Positions 1 through 10,677 of a stretch of 64,000 nucleotides of DNA are shown one piece after another. The translations under genes were made by a program, and so were the position numbers. Below the pieces are notes generated by a model. It worked only from the letters and a program-made list of their open reading frames with translations, was not told the DNA's origin and did no database searches. The first letter of the stretch is position 1, and each line of letters starts with the position of its first letter. The stretch comes from Lumbricus terrestris (lineage: Eukaryota; Annelida; Clitellata; Crassiclitellata; Lumbricidae): positions 42,787,784 to 42,851,783 of the forward strand of contig OX457050.1 of assembly GCA_949752735.1 (NCBI GenBank), written 5' to 3'.

Positions 1-130
1 GTTTGTTCAAAGACTTTGTCATCTGAAAGTACACACAAGAACCCATACTGGAGAGAAGCCACACGAGTGTCACTTTTTTAAGAAATCATTTGCTCAAATG
101 ATATGGACACATAATTATAAGAACCCATAC

Positions 131-2160
131 TGGTGAAAACCATACAGATGCCATTTATGTCAGAAAACATTTGCACAAGATAGTCAGCTGCAACGGCACA
201 TGAGATCCCATACTGGAGAGAAACCACATGAGTGTAAGTTTTGTAAGAAATCATTTATTCAATTGGGTGGCTTGAAGGCACATATAACAACCCATACTGG
301 TGAAAACCATACAGATGCCATTTATGTCAGAAAACATTTGCACAAGATAGTCAGCTGCAACGGCACATGAGATCCCATACTGGAGAGAAACCACATGAGT
401 GTCAGTTTTGTAAGAAATCATTTATTCAATTGGGTGGCTTGAAGGCACATATAAGAACCCATACTGGTGAAAACCACACATATGCCATTTATGTCAGAAA
501 ACATTTGCACAAGATAGTCAGCTGCAACGGCACATGAGATCCCATACTGGAGAGAAACGACACGAGTGTCAGTTTTGTAAGAAATCATTTATTCAATTGG
601 GTGGCTTGAAGGCACATATAACAACCCATACTGGTGAAAACCACACATATGCCAGTTATGTCAGAAAACATTTGCACAAGATAGTCAGCTGCAACGGCAC
701 ATGAGATCCCATACTGGAGAGAAACCACATGAGTGTCAGTTTTGTAAGAAATCATTTATTCAATGGGGTGGCTTGAAGGCACATATAAGAACCCATACTG
801 GTGAAAACCATACAGATGCCATTTATGTCAGAAAACATTTGCACAAGATAGTCAGCTGCAACGGCACATGAGATCCCATACTGGAGAGAAACGACACGAG
901 TGTCAGTTTTGTAAGAAATCATTTATTCAATTGGGTGGCTTGAAGGCACATATAAGAACCCATACTGGTGAAAACCACACATATGCTAGTTATGTCAGAA
1001 AACATTTGCACAAGATAGTCAGCTGCAACGGCACATGAGATCCCATACTGGAGAGAAACCACATGAGTGTCAGTTTTGTAAGAAATCATTTATTCAATTG
1101 GGTGGCTTGAAGGCACATATAACAACCCATACTGGTGAAAACCATACAGATGCCATTTATGTCAGAAAACATTTGCACAAGATAGTCAGCTGCAACGGCA
1201 CATGAGATCCCATACTGGAGAGAAACCACATGAGTGTCAGTTTTGTAAGAAATCATTTATTCAATTGGGTGGCTTGAAGGCACATAAGAACCCATACTGG
1301 TGAAAACCACACATATGCCATTTATGTCAGAAAACATTTGCACAAGATAGTCAGCTGCAACGGCACATGAGATCCCATACTGGAGAGAAACGACACGAGT
1401 GTCAGTTTTGTAAGAAATCATTTATTCAATTGGGTGGCTTGAAGGCACATAAGAACCCATACTGGTGAAAACCACACATATGCCAGTTATGTCAGAAAAC
1501 ATTTGCACAAGATAGTCAGCTGCAACGGCACATGAGATCCCATACTGGAGAGAAACCACATGAGTGTCAGTTTTGTAAGAAATCATTTATTCAATGGGGT
1601 GGCTTGAAGGCACATATAAGAACCCATACTGGTGAAAACCATACAGATGCCATTTATGTCAGAAAACATTTGCACAAGATAGTCAGCTGCAACGGCACAT
1701 GAGATCCCATACTGGAGAGAAACGACACGAGTGTCAGTTTTGTAAGAAATCATTTATTCAATTGGGTGGCTTGAAGGCACATATAAGAACCCATACTGGT
1801 GAAAACCACACATATGCTAGTTATGTCAGAAAACATTTGCACAAGATAGTCAGCTGCAACGGCACATGAGATCCCATACTGGAGAGAAACCACATGAGTG
1901 TCAGTTTTGTAAGAAATCATTTATTCAATTGGGTGGCTTGAAGGCACATAAGAACCCATACTGGTGAAAACCACACATATGCCATTTATGTCAGAAAACA
2001 TTTGCACAAGATAGTCAGCTGCAACGGCACATGAGATCCCATACTGGAGAGAAACGACACAAGTGTCAGTTTTGTAAGAAATCATTTATTCAATTGGGTG
2101 GCTTGAAGGCACATATAAGAACCCATACTGGTGAAAACCACACATATGCCATTTATGTCA
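131..2160 (+). repeat. Tandem array of a 165-167 bp two-finger unit with higher-order structure
   Basis: The junction ACTGGTGAAAACC recurs at 131, 298, 465, 632, 799, 966, 1133, 1298, 1463, 1630, 1797, 1962 and 2129, so the unit is 167 bp, or 165 bp where CATATAAG has lost two bases. Each unit holds two finger modules. Every unit has the same one-base loss in the linker (GAAAACC where intact genes have GAAAAACC), which shifts the frame and leads to a TGA after CAACGGCACA. Unit variants appear in the order B-C-A-D twice: CATATGCCATTT, CATATGCCAGTT plus CAATGGGG, CAGATGCC, CATATGCTAG. Positions 465-1130 and 1298-1960 therefore represent a second-order repeat of about 831-833 bp. Confidence 0.9.
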
Positions 2161-2726
2161 GAAAACGTTTACAGGAAGCAGTCCTCTGAAAGGTCAACTT
2201 ATACTGGAGAGAAACCATGTACATGCAAGTTTTGTAAGAAATAATTTATTCAGTCAGGCTAACTGGTTTCGCATAATGAGAATCCATTCTGGTGAAAACC
2301 ATACAAGTGATTGATGTGTCAGAAATCAATTGCTAGAGGTGAAAGTCTAAAAATGCACATGAGAACCCATATTGGGGTAAACCATACAAGTGCCAGCTGT
2401 GTTCGATTCCATTTAGTGATAGTAGTGCTATGCGCATGCACATGAGAACCCATACTGGTGAAATGCCATACACTTCCTAAATTTTGCCAGAAAACATTTA
2501 TGCAAGGTACTACTCTGAAACTGCACACGAGAACACATACTGGAGATAAACCGCATGTCTGTAAAATTTGTAAGATATCATTTACTCAAGCAGATGTCTT
2601 GGTGAGAACCCATACAGGTGAAAAACCGTACAGATGTCAGTTATGTCAGAAATCATTTACAACAGGCAGTCATCTAAAGATACATATAAGAACTCATACT
2701 GGAGAGAAACCATACATTTGTGATGT

Positions 2727-2735
2727 TTGTAATAA
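2727..2735. repeat. Left 9-bp target duplication of the MULE
   Basis: TTGTAATAA; the right copy is 4689-4697. The intact paralogue has a single copy in the codons of its last finger. Confidence 0.8.
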
Positions 2736-2742
2736 GGCTGTG

Positions 2743-2939
2743 ACTAGCGGACCGCCAGGCGGCCCTCGAATTTCAAATACTAGCGGACCGCCAGGCGGCC
2801 CTCGAATTTCAAATACTAGCGGACCGCCAGGCGGCCCTCGAATTTCAAATACTAGCGGACCGCCAGTGGCGGCCGTCCAATACGGAATACTAGCAAGCCG
2901 CCAGGCGGTCGTCTAATGCTGAATACTAGCGGACCGCCA
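2743..2939. repeat. Subterminal 36-bp direct repeats of the MULE left end
   Basis: The unit starts ACTAGCGGACCGCCAGGC and ends in TTTCAAAT. Three near-identical copies start at 2743, 2779 and 2815 and diverged ones follow to 2939. Because 36 is divisible by three, the finger reading frame runs on into repeats of TSGPPGGPRISN; this is accidental and not a protein domain. Confidence 0.8.
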
Positions 2940-2988
2940 GTAAAAGTAAGAAGCAAGATACAGTCTAACGTATGTATGTATTGTATAT

Positions 2989-3090
2989 GGTGTCACGACA
3001 ACTCGTCTACCCACAACTCGTCTAACGACAAGTGGTCTCCGGACAATTTGTCTAACGACAACTGGTCTACAGACAACTGATTCAGCGCTT
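2989..3090. mobile_element. Solo left arm of the CGACAACTCGTCTAC repeat family
   Basis: It begins GGTGTCACGACAACTCGTC and contains several copies of a ~15-bp unit CGACAACTSGTCTAC. It matches both arms of the complete element at 13858-14473. The matching right arm is missing here; the sequence runs straight into AGCTGGAT iterons, so this is a truncated copy inside the MULE. Confidence 0.65.
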
Positions 3091-3377
3091 GAGAAATGGA
3101 AGCTGGATGAAAGTTTTTATAGGTGAAATGGAGGTTGGATTGATGAAAAAACGCAAGAGAAATGAAATCTGTATGATGGCTCTTTTACAGGTGAAATAGA
3201 AGCTGGATTGACGAAAATAACGTATGAGAAATAAAAGCTGGATGAAAGAATTTCTTGATCTGAAATAGAAGCTGGATTGATGAAAAAACGCTTAAGTAAT
3301 GGAAGCTGGATGAGGGTATTTTTATATCTGAAATAGAAGCCGGATTGACGAAAATAACTGGCGAGATATAGAAGCTG
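3090..3377. repeat. AGCTGGATTGA iteron block
   Basis: The run contains GAAGCTGGATGAA and GAAATAGAAGCTGGATTGAYG half-units about every 30-36 bp. It is the same iteron that fills many short elements in the window. Confidence 0.75.
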
Positions 3378-3874
3378 GGTTAAACCGTAGTTTAGGCTGA
3401 TAAATTAAGAAACACCACCAATCATGAATATAGCGCGCCATACAACGCGCTATTCCAATTTCCGAGCATTCGCAACCGGAAGTAGCAATATAAACTGAAA
3501 ACGCGAGAAGAAAAATTGCAGTATATAAATGGAACCTGGATTGACGAAAAAACGTTTAAGTAACGGAAGCTGGATGAAGACCTTTTACAGGTAAAATGGA
3601 GGCTGGATTGACGAAAAAACGTTTAAGTAACGGAAGCTGGATGAAGACCTTTTCTGCAGGTGAAATAGAAGCTGGATTGACGAAAAACGCAAGAGAAATG
3701 GAAGCTGGATATAGGCATTTTTATAGTTGAAATGGAAGCTGGATTGAACCTGGCGATCCAGAAATTACTTGTACATACATTTTGCAGCCTCGGATAATGT
3801 TCAAATAATTTATCAGCCTAAAATACGGTACAAAGAATTTATCAGCCTAAACTACGGTTTAACCCTTAAGCTGG
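3378..3874. mobile_element. Short non-autonomous element, GGTTAAACCGTAG arms
   Basis: The ends are inverted: GGTTAAACCGTAGTTTAGGC at the left and its complement at the right, extending over about 29 bp into TGATAAATT. The interior has a conserved lead (CACCACCAATCATGAATATA), then iterons, then CCTGGCGATCCAGAAATTAC. The same element occurs at 59371-60019, where an exact 8-bp duplication is visible. Here the flanks AGAAGCTG and CTTAAGCTG agree only partly. Confidence 0.75.
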
Positions 3875-3894
3875 ATGAAGGTATTTTTAGATTC

Positions 3895-4292
3895 GGTACT
3901 TATGGGTTAATTCACCTGATTTTTTTTCTATAATGACTCGAGGTAGACTACGCTGCAGCGTTGTTATCTTTAATAAATCCAACTTCTAGTTTGCCAAGAA
4001 TTCTTTTTATCGATCCAGCTTCTCTATAGGCAAGAATTTGTTCGATAAATCCCGCTTCTATTTCGACAGCAAAATAGTTTTCATCCATTTTTCATTGAAA
4101 ATTATTGTTCATCAATCCAGCTTCAATTTCAGCAGAATGACTGCACTAACCCTAAAACTAACCCTAACCGACCCTCACGACGCCTAACCTGAGCCCTAAT
4201 CGACCCTCACGCGCTAAATCCCGCTTCTATTTCGTGAGGAAATATTTTACCCGGCAAAAGAAATAAATCAGGTGAATTAACCCATAAGTACC
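3895..4292. mobile_element. Short element, GGTACTTATGGG arms with the telomere-like core
   Basis: The terminal inverted repeats begin GGTACTTATGGGTTAATTC and end with the complement, about 27 bp each. The core from 3930 to 4250 is nearly the same as in the elements at 5643, 14648 and 28876, including CTAACCCTAAAACTAACC at about 4146. Inside the left arm a remnant of a different arm (CTATAATGACTCG) is still visible. No exact 8-bp duplication is seen at the flanks. Confidence 0.75.
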
Positions 4293-4324
4293 GTAGAAGC
4301 TGGCTATTGATATTAATTTAACGT

Positions 4325-4576
4325 TCATTCTCCTTGTTTCTTGAATTTTTTGCCACCATATGTACAGCATAATCGAAGCGAGTAATAACGGAGCTCCTTC
4401 TTTGCACGTGCTGCCTTCTTTGGTGCATACTTCATCATGGATTGCAACGTTTTTGCATCCCGCATTGTTAGGTTACAAAAGTTACTCATTTCATACTCTT
4501 TTTTGCAATTTTCTAAGTCATTAAAACAAGAAAACTTTTGTCCGACATAAAATAAACTATCGGTAACTGCCGCCAT
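4325..4576 (-). CDS. MULE transposase N-terminal fragment (ZSWIM/FAR1-like), 83 aa
   Basis: The 83-residue frame has a pattern I associate with the N-terminal zinc-binding region of animal MULE transposases and ZSWIM-type relatives: FYVGQKFSCFNDLE, a middle with RDAKT, then ELRYYSLRLCC and the C-terminal GGKKFKKQG. It lies within the element bounded by 9-bp duplications, which supports the reading. The catalytic DDE domain and the SWIM finger are absent, so this is either one exon of a deleted gene or a remnant. The family assignment rests on pattern memory, not on a search. Confidence 0.55.
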   Translation of the reverse strand: MAAVTDSLFYVGQKFSCFNDLENCKKEYEMSNFCNLTMRDAKTLQSMMKYAPKKAARAKKELRYYSLRLCCTYGGKKFKKQGE

Positions 4577-4697
4577 TGTAACACTATTGAAGAATCAAGA
4601 CTCGACATCATGTGACAGGTTACACGTGACTGGCGGTCCGCTAGTAATTGAAATTGGACGGCCGCCTGGCGGTCCGCTAGTCACTTCGTTGTAATAA

Positions 4698-5155
4698 AGG
4701 ATTCACACAGATTGGAAATCTTAAGACACACAGAGGAAGTCATGCAACAGAGAAGCAGCTTGCAATCAATGAACATCGGATCAAGAGAAGTTACTCAGCA
4801 AAGCAGTTTCAATTCCATGCACAGCCAAGTGAAAATGGGAAGTGAAGTTACTGCTGACGTATCTGAACATTTAATTGCATTTAGTAGTGCGGTTATTATC
4901 GATAAACCAAATGAACGTTACTCCAAGAAAATATGTCAAGGTTCCATTGTAATTGCAGACCTTTCACCGGAGATTGAAGATGGAGAATGTGTGCTTGTAA
5001 GCAACGTCAGATCTCCTGGGGATGTACAAGCGTCTTTGTTAACATCTTTTGGATGTGGTATATGTGACAAATTGCTCAAAACTGAGACGGCATTTATGGA
5101 GCATTGTTCTGTTCATCAATATTCTCCACCTGATGACTTAATTTCTGACCTGTGA
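4698..5155 (+). pseudogene. 3' part of the decayed zinc-finger gene, with the C-terminal module
   Basis: The sequence resumes the interrupted last finger (NKGF...NLKTHRGSH) directly after the MULE and aligns with the 3' end of the 46988-49359 gene. About five bases are missing near 4826 (CAGCCAAGTGAAAATGG against CAGCCAAAGGTTCTGAAAATGG in the paralogue), so the finger frame stops and the C-terminal part is open in another frame. The latter, from about 4835, ends with the family signature: VSNVRSPGDVQ, SFGCGICDKL, EHCSVH and the tail YSPPDDLISDL. Inactivation therefore includes an insertion and an indel. Confidence 0.85.
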
Positions 5156-5159
5156 ATTG

Positions 5160-6400
5160 TTTATCCATCTTCAATTTTACAAACACTATTTTCATCAATT
5201 CTAATCACTGTGTGTTGTGGCAGTTGGAAATTATAGCAAAGATTATTATAAAATTACTCTTGTATGAACTTATTTTTCCGCATAATACAGTTGCATAATT
5301 TTGATGTTTAGATATAGAAAAGATGTCATAGTAACTGTATACTTGAAACGATATAAATAGTTTATTTTGCACAAATTTAATATAAGTATTTTGGAAAGTA
5401 GGTTTTTTTGCTGATCATAGAGGTACTATGGGGATTCTGCTTATAACTTTTGTAAGTTATTGTTTGGTTCTGACATGATTATAAGACTAAAATTTCTACA
5501 GGTTATTTAAATGAAATGTTATGCTGTAGTTTCTAACGATGCTAGACATAATGTCTCTTGTACTGGGTTCGGTTCTCGGGCACATTTATGGTTTAGTAAA
5601 TTTTTCCACCCAAAAGCTTCTGTTGGATTGGTTATTTAGTGCGGTAGCGTTCTATAATGACTCGGTAATAGTTCTATAATGACTCGGTAGACTACGCTGC
5701 AGCGTTGTTATCTTTAATAAATCCAACTTCTAGTTTGCCGAGAATCCTTTTAATCGATCCATCTTCTCTTTAGGCAAGAATTTGTTCGATAAATCCCGCT
5801 TCTATTTCGTCAGCAAATATTTTCATCCATTTTGCATTGAAAATTAGTGTTCATCAATCCAGCTTCAATTTCAGCAGAATGACTGCACTAACCCTAAAAC
5901 TAACCCTAACCGACCCTCACGACGCCTAACCTGAGCCCTAACCGACCCTCACGCGCAAAATCCCGGTTCTATTTCGTGAGGAAATATTTTTCATCGAATT
6001 TATAAAAAAAGGTACTTGCTACCGAGTCATTGTAGAACGATACCTTTAGTGCAATTTGTGCAACCATTTTAACCTTTTTGCTGTTAAGCGTATATTCAAG
6101 TTGTACTTTGGACCTTGTGATTTTTAAATTGAGTTGGCGTAAATTACGCTTCGATTATCTCTTGAACATTATATTTGTGTGTGATCTAGATTGTCATGCT
6201 TTCTCACCATTTGTGTTTTGTTGTCTTTAGTAATAAAAAAAATGAGCTTTGGGTTGTAAATTACACGACACAGGATGCATTACATATAATATTTTATACT
6301 TTGCATTGTTCTTTATTGTTTAATTTGGTTATCGTTCTTGTTCTGTCGGCTTTCTCGTCTATATCAATCGTTTTAATGCCTTCGATGCTTTAATTGACGT
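5160..6400. other. 3' flank homologous to the 3' flank of the 46988-49359 gene
   Basis: Blocks such as TGTTTATCCATCTTCAATTT (5160), GATATAGAAAAGATG (5312) and GTGTGATCTAGATTGTC (6180) recur in inverted order around 46980, 46690 and 46225. The stretch has no gene. It shows that the two ZNF loci arose by duplication of a unit longer than the coding exon. The 5643-6044 element interrupts only this copy. Confidence 0.75.
5643..6044. mobile_element. Short element, GGTAGCGTTCTATAATGACTCGG arms, exact 8-bp TSD
   Basis: The left end is GGTAGCGTTCTATAATGACT and the right end its near complement. The 8-bp direct repeat TTTAGTGC lies at 5635-5642 and 6045-6052. The homologous flank at 46358-46365 has a single, uninterrupted TTTAGCGC. 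The core is the telomere-like one shared with three other elements (CTAACCCTAAAACTAACC at about 5887). The left arm motif CTATAATGACTCGGTA occurs twice in a row. Confidence 0.9.
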
Positions 6401-6608
6401 TGGTAAGTAAGCAGTCTATCAATGACTACGTTTACCATTCCTCTTTCCATTTAAGAAAAAATCATAAAACTAAATCCTATTTAAGCAAGAACCATTGTCA
6501 TTAAGCTTAGTCAAAATAATGCTAACCCTCGGGCTAACAAGCTTTTTGTAACGCGGACTACCAAAGGAAGGGTGGCTACTAACCCTTGGATTTTGTGTTT
6601 GGTCTGAG

Positions 6609-6670
<62 letters not shown>
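6609..6670. repeat. (AAT)n microsatellite
   Basis: About 20 uninterrupted AAT triplets. Confidence 0.95.
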
Positions 6671-6671
<1 letters not shown>

Positions 6672-6865
6672 GCGACAATTTCTAAGGCGCCGTAACGCGG
6701 CCATGCTGCTACAAGGGCGCCTTGACAACGACAAACACCCATTCAGAGACAAGTGATTGACGAACTCTATATAGGCAGCCACATGCGGCGCCAAGAGATC
6801 GACACCTGTCTCACCACCACCATCACCCCACAACCACCACACACATACACCCATAACGCGCATGC

Positions 6866-7351
6866 CCTCCATGGGCAGATATAACCCAGTGCCACTCCAT
6901 AGGCAGATATAATCCAGTGTCACTCCATAGGAAGCTATAATCCAATGCCTCTCCATAGGCAGAAATAATCCAGTGCCTCTCCATAGGCAGAAAGAATCCA
7001 GTGCCTCTCCATAGGCATATATAACCCAGTGCCTCTCCATAGGCAGAAATAATCCAGTGCCTCTCCATAGGCAGAAATAATCCAGTGCCTCTCCATAGGC
7101 AGAAATAATCCAGTGCCTCTCCATAGGCAGAAATAATCCAGTGCCTCTCCATAGGCAGAAATAATCCAGTGCCTCTCCATAGGCAGAAATAATCCAGTGC
7201 CTCTCCATAGGCAGAAATAATCCAGTGCCTCTCCATAGGCAGAAATAATCCAGTGCCTCTCCATAGGCAGAAATAATCCAGTGCCTCTCCATAGGCAGAA
7301 ATAATCCAGTGCCTCTCCATAGGCAGAAATAATTATTATTATTATTATTAT
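6866..7351. repeat. 28-bp minisatellite ending in (ATT)n
   Basis: The unit ATAGGCAGAAATAATCCAGT plus GCCTCTCC is repeated about 16 times with few changes and followed by an ATT run at 7328-7351. Because 28 is not a multiple of three, minus-strand frames cycle through the same three peptides (for example GEALDYFCLW) without stops. The long open frames here are by-products. Confidence 0.9.
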
Positions 7352-7373
7352 GCCATCTCATATGCATTTTCAT

Positions 7374-9317
7374 AGCACTACCATCAGTAAATTGTTTCTG
7401 GCATAACTAGATATCAATTTGTAATACACCAAAGGATTTAGCATTCAGTTATGCACATTCCATGTTCAAGGGCCATCCACTGAGAAAGCGTGCTGCTGCA
7501 TACAACTATTTAATAATAATATTATTATTTACTGCTAATTAGATATAATATTATGAAGTCATAACTTATTTTCAGAATCTTGAATCTTATTTAATATTGT
7601 CTGACGCTCGCCCCGTTCGCTAGGTGGCCACACGTTCTTGTTCTGTCGCCTTTCTCTTCTATATTCTCTTCTATATTCACCAACGAACTAGTGTAGTCTA
7701 CTGTTGGTGGGAAAACAAGTCAACCGTGCTCTCCATGGATCTATCTTTGGAACAAGACTTCAAGGGTCCTTCCCCCTTTTTAAGGGTTTCAGATAGTATT
7801 AAGGTTTCAGCTTCTAATCTCAGATCGAGTTCCTCCTCATTTCTACCAGGAATAGTTCGGTCAAAATTTGGACACAGTCCTACGTTCGTTCGTTTGTTGA
7901 ACGACGACAGCACCTTTGCTTAGGTACTTACATGTATCTGGGTTCAAGTCCACTCAGTAGTTTTATTGGGGCCTCTCTTTGAGAAGTTGCTCTATCAGAT
8001 TCCTGCTTCTCTCCACTGTAAGCTCTGACTCCTCCTGTCGCTGCACTAGGCTATAGTCACCTTCCTATCTAGGCGCTCCATAAATGTTTATAAATTATAT
8101 TGAAGTCCGAATAAACTATAGGGCCTACATAGTTTAATCTAGTTCGATATGATTGTTTCACTGATCATCAATATTCCGCAATTGGTCTTATCGAGTTCGA
8201 TACTTGACTAAATCAATCACTATCACAATTATATTCAACTCCTTTGTTAAATGCACATATAAGCAATAGTCAGAAAAATGACGGCCTACTGTGTCTTTCC
8301 AATGTTCACCCTCCTTCCACCATGTGTGTGGACAGTGTGGGCGATCACAGGCAGGTGCATAATCATTTAATAATTATGCTCTGAGGAGTTCTTTAAGTGG
8401 CGATATATAATGATCGATTACAATTACAAATGCTGTCCATTTGATATCGCGACTTGCAAATAAAAATCATGTGTTAGGGTGTCATTACCCCTCCGCACCT
8501 CTAAAGTTACAATGCCTAACCTCGCATATAATTATATATGCATGTGTTATCGTCTGGTCCCAGCTTTGACCAATTTGCTAATAATCTCTTATATTCACCA
8601 GATGGCAAAACCATACTTTCAAAAGCCAGTTTCCATTACAAATGAACATTCACCTAGTAGGCTATCGCTCGCCATTTTGTACGAATGGACGGTAGTAGTT
8701 AGGTTTGTTTAAACACGCAATTGGTCATTTCTTGTCATTTATTTTATATTGTTTTGTCTTAGAGATAAAACACAAATCTCGGTTATTGTTGGCGTTTCAA
8801 ATTTAATAGCTCTGTGGTTTAAAGTTGAGTCTGCACTACAGTCGCAAGTTCTTCAGACAAGAAAGCCATTGTTTGTCGTTGGATTCAGTTTCATGGTTAC
8901 GGACAAAATGCTGATTTCCTGCCAGGCCAGAAGTATTATTCTGATTATCTAATGCTGATTTGTCAGCATTTTATCTACCACCAAAATCCGGGAATCAAAA
9001 TACTAAAATGCTGCTTGAAAGACGAGCAAGTAGTCATCAAAGAAGATAATGCACTTAGTTGTCTTTAATTTTGTCTTAATGTTAATCTGTCAATTCATTG
9101 GTTAAAATCCACGGGAACACTGTTCGTAGTTGATGATGAACTTTGCTGTTTTCAACATTGTTTTAATTAGCAATATGAGTTGGTCAATTAAACGATTGTG
9201 GGGTTGAGATTACATTGTATTGCTCCTATAAACTAATATAGCGCCTCTCAAAGAATGACTATTCAAAGACCAATGGAGACAATAGATTTTGATATGATGC
9301 AGTTTCCAGGTTGGAGT
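7374..9317. other. No gene recognised
   Basis: AT-rich sequence with short chance frames only. A segment at 7625-7660 (CGTTCTTGTTCTGTCG) repeats one at 6331, so part of the zinc-finger 3' flank may be duplicated here. Confidence 0.5.
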
Positions 9318-9325
9318 ATCCCGGA

Positions 9326-10317
9326 CATGGGCGGAGTTTATCAGGGGCTAAGCCCCCCGAGAAGCTCCATAGTCATGTTTTTGGCATACCTGGGAACGGC
9401 GGTCCCAAATTCTGAAACATGTATTTTCGTCAGAGGAAGAGCCAACTACAGTTAAGGCTGCATTTATTCACTTATTTTCTTCATTCTTTACTTATTCACT
9501 TACTTACGAGCTTCTCGGGCTTTTTACGTCATTGTTTACGTTGTTTTGACGGCATTCCGTTGGGAAATAAATCAACCCGACGTCGTAATAGCGCGGTGTA
9601 TAGGATGGGCGCATAGAAACCACGCTTGAGAAATAGAAGCTGGATGAAGACCTTTTACAGGTGAAATGGAGACTGGATTGATGAAAAAACGCAAGAGAAT
9701 TGGAATCTGGATGAAGGTTCTTCTGCAGGTGAAATAGAAGCTGGATGGACGAAAATAACGCATGAGAAATAGAAGCTGGATGAAGCCATTTCTAGATCTG
9801 AAATAGAAGCTGGATTGGTGAAGAAACGCTTAAGAAATGGAGGCTGGATGAAAAACCCACACTTTTTGCCCATCCAATACTCCGCACTATCGATTTATGG
9901 AATTTTATAATTTGGGACCGCCGTTCCCAGGTGTGCCATGTTTTTACCGTGTAAATGGTCTATTTTTTGTCTTAACCACCAGCCCAAGCACTTTCAACTA
10001 ATGACTAAGAAAGGGTCATAAACTTTTACCCGACCGAAACGAAGAAAATTTGTCGGCGCCGCGCCTTGTGTACCAAATTTTTATTTTTAGTCCCCGCAAA
10101 ACGGAAACTAAATTCCGCCCATGCCTATATTGACTGGTTAAAAAAGGTCATAAACTTTTTCGGCCAGGAAATACACGGTCATTTCCATGAGATCTGAACT
10201 TGACGACTAAAAAAAGCCATCAACTTTTTCCTGACCGAAACGAAACATTTTTTAGGCGCCGCGCCTTCTGGACAAGATTTGTAGCCTCCCCCAAACGGAA
10301 ACAAAACTCCGCCCATG
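9326..10317. mobile_element. hAT-like non-autonomous element, CATGGGCGGAGTTT ends
   Basis: The ends are exact inverted copies of CATGGGCGGAGTTT, and the 8-bp duplication ATCCCGGA lies at 9318-9325 and 10318-10325. CA...TG ends with an 8-bp duplication fit hAT. Internal motifs are repeated (GGCGCCGCGCCTTCTG-type segments at about 10055 and 10255). It contains no transposase and was itself hit by the 9383-9937 element. Confidence 0.85.
9383..9937. mobile_element. Short element nested in the hAT-like element, GGACCGCCGTTCC-type arms
   Basis: Inverted ends of 29 bp, with one mismatch: GGCATACCTGGGAACGGC at the left. The 8-bp duplication ATGTTTTT lies at 9375-9382 and 9938-9945. The interior at 9610-9850 consists of AGCTGGATTGA iterons and the left part is unrelated. 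Single, unpaired relatives of this arm (GACCGCCGTTC) occur at about 16357, 17168 and 45420. Confidence 0.88.
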
Positions 10318-10603
10318 ATCCCGGATAATTCAAGCCAACGCACTCACACCGAATCCAAAGCTGCATTTATTCATTCATTTATTGTGATGATTTGTATAGT
10401 GTATACTTCCTGCATGGCCAAATAAAAATGTCTTATGAAATGTCATTCATTGATACATTCGCCACCTATTCATTCTAATGAAGATAGAAATCAAACTCAC
10501 TTTAATGAAACAGATAATAAGCTTCATTTATAAACAATGATGAAATAATTTGTTTGTCTTAGCGCAAGTTCTCACTAAAATATTCATGTCTTCATTTTAA
10601 TAG

Positions 10604-10677
10604 GTGCCGGAAATTCTGTTTGCAAGTGTATGACGATGAACAGCTTTATATGACAGCTTTTCAGCATGGTCGTTTGA
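10604..10677 (+). other. Putative shared 5' exon of the zinc-finger gene at 11151
   Basis: A 74-nt segment starts after TTCATTTTAATAG and is followed by GTAAGCC, so both borders match splice consensus. Segments of 74 and 76 nt with the same borders and clear similarity (GTGCCGGAAAT, TTTTGCAAGTG) lie upstream of the genes at 55434 and 40354. Frames are not conserved, so I read it as an untranslated exon. A small upstream ORF is the alternative. Confidence 0.5.

Larger units (their letters stand above)
1..2735 (+). pseudogene. 5' part of a decayed C2H2 zinc-finger gene (paralogue of the 46988-49359 gene)
   Basis: The strand carries C2H2 finger after finger ([15 protein letters not shown] and [14 protein letters not shown] types) but no continuous frame. 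From about 131 to 2160 it is a tandem amplification (separate entry); 2160-2460 holds strongly decayed fingers; 2458-2735 has three better-kept fingers ([28 protein letters not shown] and CDVCNK), cut off in the last one by an inserted element. The closest relative in the window is the minus-strand gene at 46988-49359, whose fingers 14-15 match the amplified pair and whose last three fingers match 2530-2735. The 3' continuation resumes at 4698. The C2H2 family binds DNA in the nucleus, but this copy cannot make a normal protein. It is open at the left window edge. Confidence 0.85.
2736..4688. mobile_element. Mutator-like (MULE) element inserted in the zinc-finger gene
   Basis: The ends are inverted copies of GTGACTAGCGGACCGCC (2740 onward, and 4665-4684 reversed), and a 9-bp direct repeat TTGTAATAA flanks it (2727-2735 and 4689-4697). 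The paralogue at 47441-47460 has the uninterrupted site. Near the left end a 36-bp subterminal unit is repeated (2743, 2779, 2815, 2851). A 9-bp duplication with long repeated ends is typical of the Mutator superfamily, and the element carries a reading frame like the N-terminal region of animal MULE transposases (4325-4576, minus). It has no full transposase and has taken up several smaller insertions (2989, 3378-3874, 3895-4292), so it is a deleted, non-autonomous copy. Confidence 0.75.

Noticed and set aside
131..2160. CRISPR-like regular repeats
   Set aside because: Whole units are repeated without unique spacers and encode C2H2 fingers; the DNA is animal.
2749..2916. Collagen-like TSGPPGGPRISN repeats at the end of a finger frame
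   Set aside because: They lie inside the MULE subterminal repeats; the 36-bp unit is just open in this frame.
4146..4172. Telomeric repeat tract
   Set aside because: Only a few TTAGGG-like hexamers inside a short transposable element, repeated in three other copies; not a chromosome end.
6579..7373. 264-aa minus-strand frame with repeated GEALDYFCLWRGTG
   Set aside because: Product of a 28-bp minisatellite plus triplet repeats; no codon or domain support.
7624..7923. Open frames on both strands at 7.6-7.9 kb
   Set aside because: About 100 residues, no domain, equal openness on both strands.
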